Positions 35,501-43,187 of a DNA stretch of 51,523 bases are shown here, piece after piece. A program made the translations under genes and the position numbers. Source of the stretch: an uncultured Hyphomicrobiales bacterium (lineage in GTDB: Bacteria > Pseudomonadota > Alphaproteobacteria > Rhizobiales > Beijerinckiaceae). The stretch lies in assembly GCA_903931945.1 (NCBI GenBank), contig CAIZEI010000013.1:1-51523 (forward strand). Direction: 5' to 3'. Under the pieces are notes generated by a model that had not been told where the DNA came from, did not search any database, and was given only the letters and a program-made list of their open reading frames with translations. Positions within the stretch are counted from its first letter, which is position 1; the number at the start of each line of letters is the position of its first letter.

Positions 35501-35524
35501 CTCAAAGCCGTTCCATCGATCCCG

Positions 35525-35571
35525 CCCTCGTCCTTCGCGACGGCCCGTTCCGGGCCTCCTCAGGATGAGGG
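35525..35571. repeat. Interspersed palindromic repeat, copy 3 (inverted)
   Basis: A 47-bp element, in reverse orientation, aligns without gaps to the 47-bp core of copy 2 (CCCTCATCCTGAGGAG at its reverse-strand start). With copy 2 it fills the gap between the convergent LLM and FAD-dehydrogenase genes and may act as a hairpin terminator. Confidence 0.82.
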
Positions 35572-35618
35572 CCGATTGCTTCAGCCTTCAATCATTTGGA
35601 TGGTGAAGCAGGACCCGA

Positions 35619-37052
35619 TCAAAGCACCTTGCCGGGGTTCATGATCCCCAGCGGGTCGAGCGCCTGCTTGATGGCGCGCATGACATCCATCGCCACGGGG
35701 TCTTTCACCTCTGGCAGAAGGTGGCGCTTCAACACGCCAATGCCATGCTCGGCGGAGATCGAGCCATTGTGTTTGGCGACTATGGCGTGAACGGCGGCGT
35801 TGACCTCGACCCAGCGGTCGAGAAACGCCTGTTTGTCGGCGCCCAGGGGCTGGGTGAGATTGGTGTGCATATTGCCATCGCCAAGATGGCCAAAGGCGAC
35901 CAGCCGCCCGCCGGGGACCATCTTTTCGCAAACGACAAACGCCTCATCGAGGAAATCGGCGACTTTCGAGACCGGCACGCAAATGTCGTGCTTGATCGAG
36001 CCGCCCTCGTATTTCGGCGACTCGGCCAGCAATTCGCGCACGCGCCAGAAATATTTGCGATGCTCGAGCGACGTCGCGATCACCGCATCCTCAATCAGGT
36101 CGGCTTCCGCCGCCTTTTCGAGCAGGCCCAGCAGAGTATCGCCCAAACCATGATCAAGCTGCGAGGCGAGCTCGATCATCACATACCAGGGGTGAACCGA
36201 ATTCATCGGCTCGCGCACGCCCGAACAATGTTTCAGCATGAATTCAATGCCAATGCGCGGCATGAGCTCGAAGGTTTTGACATCGCTGCCAGCCATTTGC
36301 TGCGCCAGCGTCAGCAGCGCCGTCGCCTTGTGCGGATCGGCGACGCCCACCATCGCCGTCTCGCGCGAACGCGGCTTGGGATAGAGTTTCACAACGGCGG
36401 CGGTGATAATGCCGAGCGTGCCTTCGGCGCCCATAAACAGGTGTTTCAGGTCATAGCCGGTGTTGTCTTTTTTCAGCTTCGACAGCGTGGACATCACACG
36501 CCCGTCGGCCAGCACCACCTCGATTCCGGTGACCAGATCGCGGGCGTTGCCATAGGTGATGACAGCCGTGCCGCCGGCATTGGTCGAAAGATTGCCGCCA
36601 ATGGTGCAGGAGCCCTCGGAGGCCAGAGACAGCGGGAACAGGCGGTCTTCCGCGTCCGCGGCCTCCTGCACCCGGATCAGCGTCAGGCCGGCCTCGACCG
36701 TCATGGTGTTGGAGGCCTTGTCGATTTCCCGCACAGCCGTCATGCGGTTGAGCGACAGGACAACCTGCTTGCCGCTTTCATCAGGCGTCTGTCCACCGAC
36801 AAGGCCGGTGTTGCCGCCCTGCGGCACCACAGGCGTGCGCGTCTCATGGCAGAGCCTCAGGATCGCGGCGACTTCGGCGGTCGAACCGGGCCGCAGGACA
36901 CACAGCGTCCTGCCGTGCCAGAGATCGCGCTGCTCGATCAGATAGGGTTCGACATCGTGCGGGTCAGTGAGCACATAACGCGCGCCGGTAATGGCGGCGA
37001 AGCGCTCGATGAGCGCGGCGGCGGGGATGTGGGGCATGGCATGTGTGTTCAT
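35619..37052 (-). CDS. FAD-linked D-2-hydroxyacid dehydrogenase (GlcD/D-2-hydroxyglutarate dehydrogenase-like)
   Basis: The 477-residue protein has the PCMH FAD-binding domain (VVPQGGNTGLVGGQTPDE, GSCTIGGNLSTNAGG, YGNARDLVTGIEVVLADGR) and the FAD-oxidase C-terminal domain with metal/substrate motifs FGHLGDGNMH and ISAEHGIGVLKRHLL. Family members oxidise D-lactate, glycolate or D-2-hydroxyglutarate and pass electrons to quinone or an electron-transfer flavoprotein. The 12-bp palindrome CGTTTTAAAACG lies about 40-50 bp upstream of its start. An alternative ATG lies five codons in. Confidence 0.9.
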   Translation of the reverse strand: MNTHAMPHIPAAALIERFAAITGARYVLTDPHDVEPYLIEQRDLWHGRTLCVLRPGSTAEVAAILRLCHETRTPVVPQGGNTGLVGGQTPDESGKQVVLSLNRMTAVREIDKASNTMTVEAGLTLIRVQEAADAEDRLFPLSLASEGSCTIGGNLSTNAGGTAVITYGNARDLVTGIEVVLADGRVMSTLSKLKKDNTGYDLKHLFMGAEGTLGIITAAVVKLYPKPRSRETAMVGVADPHKATALLTLAQQMAGSDVKTFELMPRIGIEFMLKHCSGVREPMNSVHPWYVMIELASQLDHGLGDTLLGLLEKAAEADLIEDAVIATSLEHRKYFWRVRELLAESPKYEGGSIKHDICVPVSKVADFLDEAFVVCEKMVPGGRLVAFGHLGDGNMHTNLTQPLGADKQAFLDRWVEVNAAVHAIVAKHNGSISAEHGIGVLKRHLLPEVKDPVAMDVMRAIKQALDPLGIMNPGKVL

Positions 37053-37374
37053 CGGCGCAGTTTAGCGGATCGTGAAGCCGGATGCGAGGGGTCGTTTTAA
37101 AACGGCCAATGGGTTGTGTTGGCGAAGCGGGATACCGATTGACATGGGCGCGCACCAATCGACGGAGGCTGATTTGGCGAGCATAAAATATAGCGTCCTA
37201 TCAATTGGGGGATAGTCTATTCAAAGTTAAGCCAATGGCATCGCACGTCGCAAAAATCCATCTATCGCGGCTATCAAGCGCCCGACGACAACACAATGTC
37301 CAAGGTTTGCAACGAAACCCGGCTTCGGGCACATTGCTATCTAACAAGTCCGTCGGGACGTTCGGGGAAACGCC
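37053..37374. other. Intergenic region between divergent genes, with palindromes
   Basis: I see no gene in this 322-bp region. It contains the perfect palindrome CGTTTTAAAACG (37093-37104), suited as an operator for the minus-strand FAD dehydrogenase gene, and CTATC-N8-GATAG (37198-37215), whose left half CTATCA also appears in the repeat upstream of the LLM gene. An AT-rich stretch (ATAAAATATAG, about 37183) could hold a plus-strand promoter for the PQQ gene. Confidence 0.5.
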
Positions 37375-39060
37375 ATGGTTCGTTCATTCGCGATTGCGTT
37401 GGGCCTCCTCACGCTCGCCATCCCCGCCGTGCGCGCCGCCGATGTCACCTATGAGCGACTTGAAAATCCAGAACCGCAGAACTGGCTCACCAATCACCAC
37501 GACTACGCCTCGCGCCGGTTTTCGACTCTCGATGCGATTAATAAAGCCAATGTCAAAGGGCTGAAACTGGCCTTTGCCGTACCGCTCGGCGGCGCCTCCG
37601 CGAATGAATATATCGAGGCGACGCCGCTCGTCGATGACGGCTTCATGTATCTCACTGATGTCTGGGGCGCGGTTTACAAGATCGATCTGCACCCCGCCAA
37701 AGCCGGCCAGATCGTCTGGAAAATGGATCCCGGCCTGCAAAAGCCGGATCGTAACCGGGGCGTCGCCTTCTGGGGCAAACTTGTTGTGTCCGTCACGGGC
37801 GTCGACAGCCGAGTCATCGCCACAAACCGCGAGACCGGACGCGTCGTTTGGGAAAAACAACTTGCCGACCAACCCGACATGGAATTTACCGCTGCGCCGC
37901 TGGCGCTGGAAAAAGCGCTCATCGTCGGCGCATCAGGCGGCGACAATGGCGTGCGCGACTGGCTCGCCGCGCTCGACCCCAAAACCGGCGCGATGCAATG
38001 GAAAACCTTCGTCGTCCCGCTGGCCGGGGAAAAGGGCGGTGAAACCTGGAAGGACAAGAGCAATGCAGCCGCAACCGGCGGCGGCGCCTTGTATGTCACG
38101 GGCTCCTATGACCCCTCGACGAACGTGACATACTGGGGCACGGGCAATCCGGCGCCGCGCTATGACTCGTCCTATCGGCCCGGCGACAATCTCTACACCG
38201 ACAGCACAGTGGCTTTTGACGCCGGCAATGGCGGGATCGTCTGGTATTTCCAGTATACCCCCAACGACAATCACGATTACGACGCCAGCGGCTCGCAAAT
38301 CATCGTGGACACCATGATCAATGGCGCCGCGCGCAAATTGATCGCGCATGCCGACCGCAACGGTTTTCAATATTCGCTGGACCGCGCCAACGGGCAATTC
38401 GTGAAGGGAGCCGCCTACGCCCATAAAGTCAACTGGACTGCAGGGATCGATCAAAAAACCGGAAAACCTGTCGATTATGACGCAGCCAAAGATGTGCAGA
38501 CCTATCATCACGACTGGAAGGGCGGCGCCGACAAGATCGTCAACGCCTGCCCGGATGTGCATGGCGGCACGAATTTCTGGCCGCCATCCTTCAGTCTGAA
38601 AACAGGCCTGCTCTATATTGCAGGCAATGAGGGCTGCGCAGACATTACGCCCGATCCCGCAGCTCATGTGCGGGGCAAATTTGGCGGCGGCGGATACGCC
38701 AACCGCGAGCGCATTACGAGCGCATTGACCGTGCTCGATCCTGCGACCAGCGCGATCAGGAAACGCCGCGATTTCGACTATCCCGATCACGCCGGCGTGC
38801 TGACAACCGGTGGCGGGCTTGTGTTCACCGCGCTGCTCGATGGAACCATCGCCGCCTATGACGACGAAACGCTCGACGAATTGTGGAAAATCAATGCGGG
38901 CGCAGGTTTTGTGTCGCCGCCGGTCACATTCGCCGTCGAGGACAAACAATATATCGCAATCGCATCGGGGATCGGCCCGGTCGCGAAAGCCAAATTGTCA
39001 AAATCGCCAGAAATGCGCGACCGCGGCAACGCCACGATGCTGTTTGTGTTCAGCCTGTAG
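37375..39060 (+). CDS. PQQ-type beta-propeller dehydrogenase-like protein
   Basis: The 561-residue protein has a signal peptide (MVRSFAIALGLLTLAIPAVRA) and repeated eight-bladed propeller motifs typical of quinoprotein alcohol dehydrogenases (RVIATNRETGRVVWEKQL, LIAHADRNGFQYSLDRANGQ, GGTNFWPPSFS, GLVFTALLDGTIAAYDDETL). The acidic catalytic region reads YTPNDNHDYDAS, compared with DxWDxD in methanol dehydrogenases. The adjacent-cysteine ring that shields PQQ in those enzymes is not present. It is probably a periplasmic oxidase of an alcohol or aldehyde. No cytochrome c gene is nearby. It heads the Gfo/Idh-UbiD-Hsp70 gene row. Confidence 0.87.
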   Translation: MVRSFAIALGLLTLAIPAVRAADVTYERLENPEPQNWLTNHHDYASRRFSTLDAINKANVKGLKLAFAVPLGGASANEYIEATPLVDDGFMYLTDVWGAVYKIDLHPAKAGQIVWKMDPGLQKPDRNRGVAFWGKLVVSVTGVDSRVIATNRETGRVVWEKQLADQPDMEFTAAPLALEKALIVGASGGDNGVRDWLAALDPKTGAMQWKTFVVPLAGEKGGETWKDKSNAAATGGGALYVTGSYDPSTNVTYWGTGNPAPRYDSSYRPGDNLYTDSTVAFDAGNGGIVWYFQYTPNDNHDYDASGSQIIVDTMINGAARKLIAHADRNGFQYSLDRANGQFVKGAAYAHKVNWTAGIDQKTGKPVDYDAAKDVQTYHHDWKGGADKIVNACPDVHGGTNFWPPSFSLKTGLLYIAGNEGCADITPDPAAHVRGKFGGGGYANRERITSALTVLDPATSAIRKRRDFDYPDHAGVLTTGGGLVFTALLDGTIAAYDDETLDELWKINAGAGFVSPPVTFAVEDKQYIAIASGIGPVAKAKLSKSPEMRDRGNATMLFVFSL

Positions 39061-39146
39061 CCGCGGCGGCTCGACTTTTTCCAGCGTTTTGGCAAGATCG
39101 AACCTGGCGCAACAACACGTAGTAACTCAAAACACAGGCCCAAACC

Positions 39147-40118
39147 ATGTTGCAACTCGCGTTGATCGGATTAGGCGGCTGGGGACGCAAACTCGTCGAA
39201 TCCGTACAGGGCGTCTCGCCCGATGTGCGGTTTTCCACCGCGATTGTCCGGCGCACGGACACCGCTGCCCAATTCGCGCAGAAACATGGTTTGAAGCTCG
39301 AAACAGATATTGCCGGAACCCTGCGCGACCCCGCGATATCGGGCTTTGTTTCCAGCGGTCCGGCGCATCTGCATGGCGCGCATGGTTTGCAGGTTCTTGA
39401 GGCCGGCAAACATCTGCTCGCCATCAAGCCGCTGACGCTGACCGCAAGCGAGGGCCGCGCCATGCTTTCCGCTGCGGGCCAACGCAACAGTATTCTTGCG
39501 CTTGGATATAACCGCTGTTTCTATCCCAATGTGATAGAAATGCGGCGGCGCATTCGGGCAGGCGATCTTGGCGAACTCGTTCATGCCGAAGGTGACTTTT
39601 GCGTGGATCGATACCGCGCCATCAAGCCGGGCGCGTGGAAAGGCGACCCCGCGCGCCAACCCGCCGGCGCGCTCGCCGATCACATGCTCTATCTGACGAT
39701 CGATACTTTGGGCCCCATCGCGGAAGTTCATGCGCTGGGTTTCCGCCATCACTCGGAAAATGAACTGGCCGACACCACTGCCGTGATGTTGCGCACACAA
39801 AATCGGCAATCCGCATTACTGACCGCGATTGGCGTGACGCCGGATTACTATCGCTTCCAGATATTTGGCACAGGCGGCTGGATTGAATTGCGCGATGATG
39901 CGCATTTCGCGTTTCAGCCGCTGAAAGGCGAGCGCGAAACCCTGGTCTTTCCATCCATCGACGCCGAGCGCGCGGAGGTCGAGGCCTTTGCCGCAGCGAT
40001 TGCTGGCAAGCAGCCATTTCCGGTTCCCGCCGCCGACGCCGCCCACAGCGCCGCCGTCATCGAGGCCATGGGGCGTTCAGCTCTTGAAAGTCGCCCCGTT
40101 CTGGTTGATCAGGTCTGA
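39147..40118 (+). CDS. Gfo/Idh/MocA family NAD(P)-dependent oxidoreductase
   Basis: The 323-residue protein has an N-terminal Rossmann domain (LALIGLGGWGRKLVESV, where the first glycines bind NAD(P)), then the family EKP-like segment in altered form (HLLAIKPLTLTASEG) and a C-terminal GFO/IDH domain (GALADHMLYLTIDTLG). Family members oxidise or reduce sugars, inositols and aromatic-derived compounds. It starts 86 bp after the PQQ gene and 21 bp before ubiD, so it is likely co-transcribed with the decarboxylase. The substrate is unknown. Confidence 0.85.
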   Translation: MLQLALIGLGGWGRKLVESVQGVSPDVRFSTAIVRRTDTAAQFAQKHGLKLETDIAGTLRDPAISGFVSSGPAHLHGAHGLQVLEAGKHLLAIKPLTLTASEGRAMLSAAGQRNSILALGYNRCFYPNVIEMRRRIRAGDLGELVHAEGDFCVDRYRAIKPGAWKGDPARQPAGALADHMLYLTIDTLGPIAEVHALGFRHHSENELADTTAVMLRTQNRQSALLTAIGVTPDYYRFQIFGTGGWIELRDDAHFAFQPLKGERETLVFPSIDAERAEVEAFAAAIAGKQPFPVPAADAAHSAAVIEAMGRSALESRPVLVDQV

Positions 40119-40139
40119 TCGGAATTTTGGGGATCACCA

Positions 40140-41618
40140 ATGGATAAGCAAAACACAGGCGATGGCGTCGCGCGCGCCTGGCTCGGGAAATACAACGGGC
40201 CGCATCGCGATCTCAGAGACTTTATCGAGCGGGCGGAACGCGAAGGCGAGATCATCCGCGCGTCGGGCGCCGACTGGGACCTGGAAATGGGAGCGCTGGC
40301 GGAAATCGTCAATCACAAACACGCCGAGCCCAAGGCGATCCTGTTCGAGAATATCAAGGACTACCCCGGTTTCAGCGCGATTTCAGGCCTGTCGAATTCG
40401 TCAAAACGGCTGGCGCTGACGCTCGGCTTTCCGATGCCGCGCAATGCGCTCGATGTCGTGCAGGCCTATCGCGACCGGATGAAACTGCATAAACCGATTC
40501 CGCCTGTCACGGTGAAAAAGGGGCCTGTTCTCGAAAACGTCCAACGGGGCGAAGCGGTCGACCTTTTCAAGTTTCCTGTGCCGCGCCTGCACGAGAAAGA
40601 CGGCGGGCGCTATATCGGCACGGACGATCTTGTCATTATGCGCGACCCCGATGGCGGCTGGGTCAATGCAGCGACCTATCGCGTCATGGTCCATGATTCA
40701 CATAGCGTGGGGATCTGGATTTCGCCCGGCAAGCAGGGCCGGCAGATTCGCGATAAATATTTCAAGGCGGGCAAGCCCTGCCCGGTGCTGATCTGCTGCG
40801 GTCAGGACCCCCTGCTGTTTCTCGCCGCCAATCATGAAGTTCGCTATGGCGTGTCGGAAATCGACTACGCGGGCGGCCATCGCGGCGAACCTTTTGAAGT
40901 CATCGAGAGCGAGATTTACAAGCTGCCGATGCCCGCCCATGCCGAAATCGTGCTGGAAGGCGCATTGCATCCTGACAATCTCAGGCTCGAAGGTCCGTTC
41001 GGGGAATTCACCGGCTATTACGCCAGCGCGCCGAGCGAACAACCTGTGATGCGCGTCGAGCGGGTCTATCATCGCGACAATCCGATTCTCGGCATTGCCT
41101 GCCCTATGCGCCCGCCAACCGATGTGTCCTTCGGCAAATGCATCATCAAGGCGGGCATGATCTGGGACGAAATGGAGCGCGCCGGGATTTCCGGCATCAA
41201 GGGCGTTTGGTGTCACGAGGCCGGCGTGGCGCGTTTATTCAATGTCATTTCGCTGAAGCAGGCCTATGCCGGCCATGCCAAGCAGGCGCTGCTGGTGGCT
41301 GCGGGCTGCCAGTCCGGCGCCTATGTCGGACGTTTCACCATCGTCGTGGATGACGACGTCGATCCCACCGATATGTTCGATGTGATCTGGGCGATGTCGA
41401 CGCGTTGCGACCCGATCGAGGATATCGATTTCATCCGGAAAATGTGGAGTGGCCCGCTCGACCCCATGGCGCCGAAATCCAATCAGACCTCGCGCGCCCT
41501 GATCGACGCGTGCCGGCCTTTTGAACGGCTTGCGGAATTCCCCGAAGTCGCCAGCGCGCCGCGCGAATTGATTGACCGGGTGTCTGCGAAATTCGCAGAT
41601 ATTGTCGACAGGATTTGA
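40140..41618 (+). CDS. UbiD-family prenylated-FMN decarboxylase (1)
   Basis: The 492-residue UbiD-fold protein carries the paired glutamates of the catalytic region in LEGPFGEFTGYY (about residues 284-289), an N-terminal LRDFIERAEREGEI and the hydrophobic metal/prFMN-binding middle. UbiD enzymes reversibly decarboxylate unsaturated or aromatic acids using prenylated FMN made by UbiX, and no ubiX is in the window. GGGGA precedes the ATG. The neighbouring Gfo/Idh oxidoreductase and PQQ enzyme suggest a route for an aromatic or heteroaromatic acid. Confidence 0.9.
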   Translation: MDKQNTGDGVARAWLGKYNGPHRDLRDFIERAEREGEIIRASGADWDLEMGALAEIVNHKHAEPKAILFENIKDYPGFSAISGLSNSSKRLALTLGFPMPRNALDVVQAYRDRMKLHKPIPPVTVKKGPVLENVQRGEAVDLFKFPVPRLHEKDGGRYIGTDDLVIMRDPDGGWVNAATYRVMVHDSHSVGIWISPGKQGRQIRDKYFKAGKPCPVLICCGQDPLLFLAANHEVRYGVSEIDYAGGHRGEPFEVIESEIYKLPMPAHAEIVLEGALHPDNLRLEGPFGEFTGYYASAPSEQPVMRVERVYHRDNPILGIACPMRPPTDVSFGKCIIKAGMIWDEMERAGISGIKGVWCHEAGVARLFNVISLKQAYAGHAKQALLVAAGCQSGAYVGRFTIVVDDDVDPTDMFDVIWAMSTRCDPIEDIDFIRKMWSGPLDPMAPKSNQTSRALIDACRPFERLAEFPEVASAPRELIDRVSAKFADIVDRI

Positions 41619-41650
41619 CGTCTGCCAACAGAGTCCTCCATAAGCCCGGT

Positions 41651-41672
41651 CCCGGCGCGCCTGCGCCGGGTT
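41651..41672 (+). terminator. Hairpin after the first ubiD-like gene
   Basis: A perfect 8-bp stem CCCGGCGC / GCGCCGGG with loop GCCT is followed by TT only, 32 bp after the ubiD-like stop. It is a probable but weak terminator between that gene and the Hsp70 gene. Confidence 0.5.
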
Positions 41673-41728
41673 CATCCTGCTCGTAGCGCCGTTCATTCCC
41701 GCCGGGCCGCTCACTATCCGGACAAAAT

Positions 41729-43024
41729 ATGCCCCGCGCGCTTGGACTTGATTTCGGCACGACCAACACTGTTCTGGCGACCTGCGCAGATGCTGCGGGG
41801 CCCGCGCATCCTCTGCTGTTTGAAAACGGCGACGCCACCGAAGACGCGTTGCGCTCGGCGCTGTGTTTCTGGAAAGATCACCGCACATCGCCTGCGCCGG
41901 TGATGGCCGAGGCCGGCCCCTGGGCGATCCAGCATTATATCGACGACCCTCAGGATTGCCGTTTTCTGCAATCGCTGAAAACATTCGCCGCCAGCCCACA
42001 CTTTCAGTCGACCTACCTCTTCGCCAAGAAATATCGCTTTGAAGATCTGCTCGAAACATTTCTGGCGCGCGTGCGTTGGCATGGCGGGGCGGCGCTGCAA
42101 AATCTTCCCGAACGCATCGTTGTGGGGCGTCCGGTGACATTCGCAGGCGCCAATCCCGACCCGGAACTGGCGATGGGCCGCTACCGCGCAGCCCTCAAAA
42201 CGTTCGGCTTCAAGGACATCCTGTTCGTCTATGAGCCTGTCGCCGCCGCCTTTGCGTTCGCGCGCGGGCTTGCCGGCAAGGCGACAGTGCTGGTGGCGGA
42301 TTTTGGCGGCGGCACCACGGACTTTTCCATCATGCGCTTTATGCGGCAGGGCGCATCATTCCAGGCTGAGCCGCTGGGTCATGGCGGCCTTGGAATTGCA
42401 GGCGACACATTCGATTTCCGAATCATCGATCATGTCGTGCTGCCGCTGCTCGGCAAGGGCACGAGCTTTCGCAGCATGGGCAAAACACTGACTTTGCCGC
42501 AAGGACCGTTCGCCAGTTTCGGGCGCTGGAATCTGCTGTCGCTGCTGAAATCCTCCGAAGAATTCCGCGATCTCAAAAGGACCCTGCGCTATTGTGTCGA
42601 GCCGGAAAAAATCGCACGCTTTATTGAGCTTGTCGAAGAAGACATGGGTTATCCCCTGTATAAGGCGGTGTCTGCGGCCAAGTCGCGCCTGTCGGTCGTG
42701 GAAGAAACGCCATTCATATTTGAGCCGCTGGGCGCTGATTTCAGCACAACCATCAAGCGCGCAGATTTTGAAGGCTGGATCGCCGGGGATCTCCAGCGTG
42801 TTGAGGCGGCGCTTGACGATACAATGGCGAACGCAGGCCTCGCCAACGCAGCCATCGACAAGGTGTTCCTGACCGGCGGCACGTCCTTTGTGCCTGCGGT
42901 GCGCGGCCTGTTCGAACGGCGCTTTGGCGCGGACAAAATCGAATCCGGCGATGAGCTTTTATCCATCGCCAACGGGCTCGCGCTGATTGGCGAGCGCGAC
43001 GACGCCAAAGCGTGGGTGGCGTAA
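41729..43024 (+). CDS. Hsp70-family protein, YegD-like
   Basis: The 431-residue actin-fold ATPase has phosphate-1 LGLDFGTTNTVLATC (about 4-18), phosphate-2 VLVADFGGGTTDFS and adenosine motif FLTGGTSFVPAVRGLF (near 380-395). It lacks the long C-terminal substrate-binding domain of DnaK, as does E. coli YegD at about 450 residues. It is a putative specialised chaperone ATPase; the client is unknown. It follows the UbiD gene by 110 bp with no strong ribosome site and converges on the second ubiD gene. Confidence 0.87.
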   Translation: MPRALGLDFGTTNTVLATCADAAGPAHPLLFENGDATEDALRSALCFWKDHRTSPAPVMAEAGPWAIQHYIDDPQDCRFLQSLKTFAASPHFQSTYLFAKKYRFEDLLETFLARVRWHGGAALQNLPERIVVGRPVTFAGANPDPELAMGRYRAALKTFGFKDILFVYEPVAAAFAFARGLAGKATVLVADFGGGTTDFSIMRFMRQGASFQAEPLGHGGLGIAGDTFDFRIIDHVVLPLLGKGTSFRSMGKTLTLPQGPFASFGRWNLLSLLKSSEEFRDLKRTLRYCVEPEKIARFIELVEEDMGYPLYKAVSAAKSRLSVVEETPFIFEPLGADFSTTIKRADFEGWIAGDLQRVEAALDDTMANAGLANAAIDKVFLTGGTSFVPAVRGLFERRFGADKIESGDELLSIANGLALIGERDDAKAWVA

Positions 43025-43163
43025 CGCTACATCCGAATGAACGGAAACCTCCAGCGCGCCAGCCTATCCCACGTGTTTCAGACATCTCGACGGGAGGCGA
43101 CGACCCCACAGCCTCGTGTCAAAGGATGACCGAAACACCGTTGCGAATTTGAGGGCGCTGGCC

Positions 43164-43185
43164 AGACTTGCGCGCTTGCAAGTCT
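43164..43185. terminator. Hairpin between convergent hsp70-like and second ubiD-like genes
   Basis: A perfect 8-bp stem AGACTTGC / GCAAGTCT with a six-base loop lies immediately beyond the ubiD-like stop codon and is followed on the plus strand by the pyrimidine-rich TCTCACTTCCC. It may terminate both genes. Confidence 0.5.
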
Positions 43186-43187
43186 TC

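Noticed and set aside
35721..37100. A 459-codon plus-strand open frame
   Set aside because: It is antisense to the FAD-linked dehydrogenase, whose flavin motifs are clear.
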